From assembly GCF_001747895.1 (NCBI RefSeq), contig NZ_LNNB01000002.1, forward strand, positions 1-43,591: a stretch of DNA of 43,591 nucleotides, in the 5' to 3' direction. This DNA is from Staphylococcus equorum (GTDB lineage Bacteria; Bacillota; Bacilli; Staphylococcales; Staphylococcaceae). The notes below the pieces were generated by a model. That model did not search any database. It saw nothing but the letters and a program-made list of their open reading frames with translations, and had not been told where the DNA came from. The position numbers were made by a program, and so were the translations under genes. Positions 40,989-43,591 of the stretch are shown here, in pieces. How positions within the stretch are numbered: the stretch's first letter is position 1; each line of letters begins with the position of its first letter.

Positions 40989-41469
40989 AAACTACTTAGA
41001 TAAAACAGAAACCAAAGTGATTAAAATTTCCAATCAAATGTTATCTAAAATTGATACCAAACATATAACTGAGGATGTCGCAAAGGCGTTTAGACAAGAA
41101 AAATACGAGATGTATGAAGACCTCAAAGGGATTCGAATGGCTAACCGAGAACAGCATGAAGCATTGAACAACAGTTTAAAAGAAAATCAAAAGTTGAATA
41201 GCACGTTTAAATCGAGTATTAAAAGTATGACACATGGTATAGGCGCCCTATACTTCGTTATTTTATTAATGGCCTTAGTTTCCATTGTGACCGGTCCGAT
41301 TGGACACGTTTTAGGTATTGATAGCATGTATAGTGCCTTGCATCATACGATTACACATACACAATCAGCATGGGGCTACTTATGGTACATCGCTTATATC
41401 GTCCCTTATCTACTCTTTGTTTTAATTTTATTGTGTTGTTTAAGTCTTTTAAGACTATTTGAAAGATAA
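40690..41469 (+). CDS. mobB: MobB, encoded partly inside mobA
   Basis: A 259-aa protein starting at ATG 40690 with AAAGGAGG just upstream, which lies inside mobA; about 299 bp are read in two frames. A coiled-coil N-terminal half rich in Gln/Asn/Glu is followed by two membrane helices near the C-terminus (LYFVILLMALVSIVTG and IVPYLLFVLILLCCLSLL). Membrane-anchored MobB is needed for efficient mobilisation in pC221-type plasmids. The ATG at 40669 is in frame but lies before the ribosome binding site. Confidence 0.82.
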   Translation: MALKPRNNVEEENTNQNQQLLNELQKINHRIDNLEQRLTGQLSTNQPKPSSMNENVVNELKEQNAKLGNRMIELEQQEQNRSNQNQQLVSELKASTSNFKNYLDKTETKVIKISNQMLSKIDTKHITEDVAKAFRQEKYEMYEDLKGIRMANREQHEALNNSLKENQKLNSTFKSSIKSMTHGIGALYFVILLMALVSIVTGPIGHVLGIDSMYSALHHTITHTQSAWGYLWYIAYIVPYLLFVLILLCCLSLLRLFER

Positions 41470-41551
41470 AATATAACGTAAAGTATTTATAATTAGCTAT
41501 TCATTATGTTATTTTATAAGTAACAAGTGAAGTATGGTTCGCTATATGGAA

Positions 41552-41588
41552 TCCCCCGCTACTTTCCAGAGTAAAGTGGGGGTTTTTA
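41552..41588 (+). terminator. mob operon terminator
   Basis: CCCCC-GCT-ACTTT pairs with AAAGT-GGGGG (a 3-nt bulge) and is followed by TTTTTATTT, about 85 nt after mobB. Confidence 0.65.
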
Positions 41589-41685
41589 TTTATTTCTTTC
41601 GCGTATAAAGAAACACACTGTCATATCAACAATAATATGACATTTAATATCTTTGAGTTATTTCTATATAGTATCAAGACAAGAA

Positions 41686-41727
41686 GAAACTCGTTTCACT
41701 CGTTCCAAAAACAAACAAAAAAGAGGT
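41686..41727 (+). repeat. Leader repeat, copy 1 (before the SpoIIM-like gene)
   Basis: AGAAACTCGTTTCACTCGTT followed by CCAAAAACAAACAAAAAAGAG ends at the ribosome binding site. A close copy lies in opposite orientation before the GrpB gene (42871-42914). Confidence 0.7.
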
Positions 41728-41732
41728 CCCTT

Positions 41733-42341
41733 ATGTTTAATATCCAAGATCCAAATTATGCTAAAAGAACCATAAAAATATTCATATTCACAACAACCAT
41801 TTTCTTAATCACTTTAATTCTAGCAATTATTTTTAGCCCATCACTCGAAACTCTTAAAAATATGACAGACGGACAACACGGAACCATTTCTAAAACAAAT
41901 GGTTTAATAAAGGTTTGGCAATACATTCTAAACAACGGTTTTAAAGTGCCGTTTCAAATGCTGATACTTTCTTTAATTCCAATCCCATTTTTATACTTTT
42001 TAAATTTATTATCTACAACAATAATTACCGGAATAGTATTTGGTTTTGCAATCAATTTTGATTTAAATAAAGGCCTCACCATGGTTTTATCTTCAGCACC
42101 ACATACAATAATCGAAATATTTGCAATGTGCTTTGTTATCAGTGGTTTATATAAATTAAATAAAACAATCATTAGAAAAATAAGTAATCTTTTTAGAAAA
42201 ACTAAAAAACAAAACTTTTCATTTAAGTTAGCTTTCAGCAATTTACTTAAAATATATTTTCTAATCGCTTTACCTTTATACATACTCGCAGCATTTTTAG
42301 AGACATACCTCACAGATTTTATATATAACTTATTTACCTAA
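41733..42341 (+). CDS. SpoIIM-like (stage II sporulation protein M / DUF95) membrane protein
   Basis: A 202-aa protein with about five membrane helices (about 15-35, 70-90, 95-115, 130-150 and 175-195). IVFGFAINFDLNKG and SSAPHTIIEIFAMCFVISGL resemble the SpoIIM/DUF95 family. In non-sporulating Firmicutes such proteins occur in bacteriocin immunity or export loci, but no bacteriocin gene is seen here. ATG 41733 has AGAGGT upstream; the longer frame from 41637 runs through the leader repeat. The function is not determined. Confidence 0.65.
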   Translation: MFNIQDPNYAKRTIKIFIFTTTIFLITLILAIIFSPSLETLKNMTDGQHGTISKTNGLIKVWQYILNNGFKVPFQMLILSLIPIPFLYFLNLLSTTIITGIVFGFAINFDLNKGLTMVLSSAPHTIIEIFAMCFVISGLYKLNKTIIRKISNLFRKTKKQNFSFKLAFSNLLKIYFLIALPLYILAAFLETYLTDFIYNLFT

Positions 42342-42354
42342 ATTCAACGTTGCT

Positions 42355-42867
42355 TTATTGTCTATACCAATCTATTGCTCTTTTCTCTATTTTTTTCACG
42401 TATTTATCTTTGCCATTTACATAGGATTTTATATCTTCAGGATAATTCTTGGCTAATTTATTTTTTAATTCCCCATACTCTTTCGCGATTTCTTTATGAG
42501 ATTTTAGATATTCTTTAAATGCTAAATGACGTTCTATTTCTGTTTTATTTTTATAGTCAAATACATGTAAGTGGTGAGTTCTTTTTATTTTTCCTTTTCT
42601 AAAAAATCTTCTTCTAGGAATACCATTTTCCCCTAAATTTTCGTATCCGAGGTCATTCAATTTTTTATTAAATTCATCAACTTTTTCTATATTTTTCACT
42701 ACTACCATGATATCTATTATGGGTTTTGCTTTTAATCCTTGGATTGATGTACTGCCTATGTGATGAATATGAATTATTTCGTCGTTAAAAATAGTTTTTA
42801 ATTTTTTTGCTTCGTTATTAAAATTTTCTTGCCAATTTGGTTGATAATCTTTAACTTCTACTCTCAT
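42355..42867 (-). CDS. GrpB family (UPF0157) protein
   Basis: A 170-aa protein of the nucleotidyltransferase superfamily. Typical parts are YQPNWQENFNNEAKKL at the start, HHIGSTSIQGLKAKPIIDIM (the Gly-Ser and the DIM aspartate motif) and RTHHLHVFDY. The family's reaction is not settled. The gene converges on the SpoIIM-like gene with 13 bp between, and its leader repeats that gene's leader. AAGGAAGG precedes ATG 42867. Confidence 0.82.
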   Translation of the reverse strand: MRVEVKDYQPNWQENFNNEAKKLKTIFNDEIIHIHHIGSTSIQGLKAKPIIDIMVVVKNIEKVDEFNKKLNDLGYENLGENGIPRRRFFRKGKIKRTHHLHVFDYKNKTEIERHLAFKEYLKSHKEIAKEYGELKNKLAKNYPEDIKSYVNGKDKYVKKIEKRAIDWYRQ

Positions 42868-42870
42868 TTT

Positions 42871-42914
42871 AGCCTTCCTTTTTTGTTTTTTGAAACGAGT
42901 GTAAACGAGTTTCT
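42871..42914 (-). repeat. Leader repeat, copy 2 (before the GrpB gene)
   Basis: On the minus strand AGAAACTCGTTTACACTCGT is followed by TTCAAAAAACAAAAAAGG and the ribosome binding site. It matches copy 1 at 41686-41727 apart from a one-base insertion and a few changes. Confidence 0.7.
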
Positions 42915-42936
42915 AAAAACCCAAATACACCCAACT

Positions 42937-43527
42937 TTATAAATATGGATTTCCGTATTTTTCACAATATTTATAAAAACCAAACCTATTCATAAATATT
43001 GTCTTTTCAATACTTTTATCAGAATCAAAATCAATCTCTCTTAAAATTGATTCAGTAAATTCAAATGATGCTGTACCATTTGCTGTTATAAGCATATTAT
43101 CAACAACACTTTGCTTTTCTAAAAACTCATTCTCAGGTTTATATTTTTTATAATTTTGCCAAATATAAACCGAATTACCAGTATGTTTATATTTGTTTAA
43201 AAAACCATTTCTAGCTAAATAATCAACTGCTCCACATATAGCACCAATTACTATATTTTTATTAAATGCTTCCTCAACAAATTTTAAAAGGTTCTCAGAA
43301 TCATTATCCCAAGAATTACCTCCAATCATAACTAACAGATCATAATCTTTAGGTTCATCGCCAATAATATAATCTACCAAAACAGAAAAACCACCTAAAG
43401 AAGATACATTTTCTTCAACAGAAATAGTACTTACAGACCAATTATCATCTTGATTTAAAATTGAAGATAAATATGCTCCTTCCCAATCTGCAAATTCATC
43501 TAGTAAAAGAAATAAAGCTTTTTTCAA
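42937..43527 (-). CDS. DJ-1/PfpI-type glutamine amidotransferase-like protein
   Basis: A 196-aa single-domain protein. The nucleophile elbow is IGAICGAVDYL (Cys near residue 99) and the conserved Glu is in FADWEGAYLSS. Instead of Cys-His it has Cys-Gly after the nucleophile, so it belongs to a different DJ-1 subgroup from the protein at 29634 (putative intracellular protease/amidase). It starts at TTG 43527 with AAAGGGG 8-9 nt upstream. The role is unknown; stress protection or small-molecule hydrolysis is possible. Confidence 0.78.
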   Translation of the reverse strand: MKKALFLLLDEFADWEGAYLSSILNQDDNWSVSTISVEENVSSLGGFSVLVDYIIGDEPKDYDLLVMIGGNSWDNDSENLLKFVEEAFNKNIVIGAICGAVDYLARNGFLNKYKHTGNSVYIWQNYKKYKPENEFLEKQSVVDNMLITANGTASFEFTESILREIDFDSDKSIEKTIFMNRFGFYKYCEKYGNPYL

Positions 43528-43591
43528 AATTAAAAACCCCTTTTATTTTTAGATTACTAAACCTAATTGATTTATTCCAATTGCTTTATTG

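Noticed and set aside
41733..42341. Bacteriocin immunity locus around the SpoIIM-like gene
   Set aside because: No bacteriocin precursor, modification or ABC exporter gene lies nearby, so the association cannot be claimed.
1..43591. Circular closure of the window
   Set aside because: The two ends share no visible overlap; a complete plasmid is plausible but cannot be shown.

Overview
This window is AT-rich and reads as accessory DNA from a Staphylococcus, most likely a plasmid and possibly a whole one (circularity cannot be shown from the sequence). It carries a RepA_N initiator with an antisense RNA, a pSK1-type single-protein partition system, an Fst-type toxin locus, two serine recombinases and a pC221-type mobilisation region. 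An SssF/SasF-type surface protein points to S. saprophyticus or a close relative; the species is inference. No tRNA, rRNA, CRISPR array, antibiotic-resistance gene or phage block was found.

Layout. 1-3123: replication and partition (two tiny hydrophobic peptides, repA, antisense RNAI, centromere repeats, par). 3124-11226: cell-surface block (sssF, a glucosaminidase/CHAP autolysin, a YhgE/Pip membrane protein, a MarR regulator). 11601-13088: aldehyde dehydrogenase aldA. 13139-18457: metal block (an MntR-box promoter with no gene behind it, mntABC with its own MntR box, a P1B-4 ATPase behind a PerR/Fur-type box). 19032-21386: YxeA-type lipoprotein and the hxlR/hxlAB formaldehyde-fixing genes. 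21590-24774: broken TauE/SafE gene and a coupled LCP/PAP2/SEDS envelope operon headed by a third MntR box. 24950-28257: Sin-type recombinase, methyltransferase, a DUF2089 gene pair and a second resolvase interrupted by a stop codon. 28269-33446: butanediol dehydrogenase, DJ-1 protein, two HxlR regulators, a second aldehyde dehydrogenase and an AEC carrier. 33457-33731: Fst-type type I toxin-antitoxin. 34241-38077: MFS, MarR, cyclodipeptide synthase and CypX-like P450, the same four-gene set as the Bacillus pulcherriminic acid locus yvmBA/yvmC-cypX. 38170-41588: IS3 remnant, oriT and mobCAB. 41733-43527: SpoIIM-like membrane protein, GrpB protein and a DJ-1-like protein.

How the parts may work together (inference). 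One theme is metals and oxidative stress: manganese import, probable Fe(II)/metal efflux under a peroxide-type box, and production of an iron-binding cyclodipeptide product. MntR-type boxes also sit before an envelope operon and before a gene-free promoter that ends in a strong terminator, so a manganese-responsive regulon seems to be assembled on this element while its regulator (none is seen here) would be chromosomal. A second theme is reactive carbonyl handling: hxlAB, two aldehyde dehydrogenases, a DJ-1 protein and three HxlR regulators.

The most noteworthy observations are the pulcherrimin-type cluster with its repeated operator, the candidate Mn-responsive small RNA at 13174-13366, the MntR-box SEDS/PAP2/LCP operon, a 66-bp perfect palindrome at 29496-29561, and a duplicated leader shared by two opposed genes near the right end.
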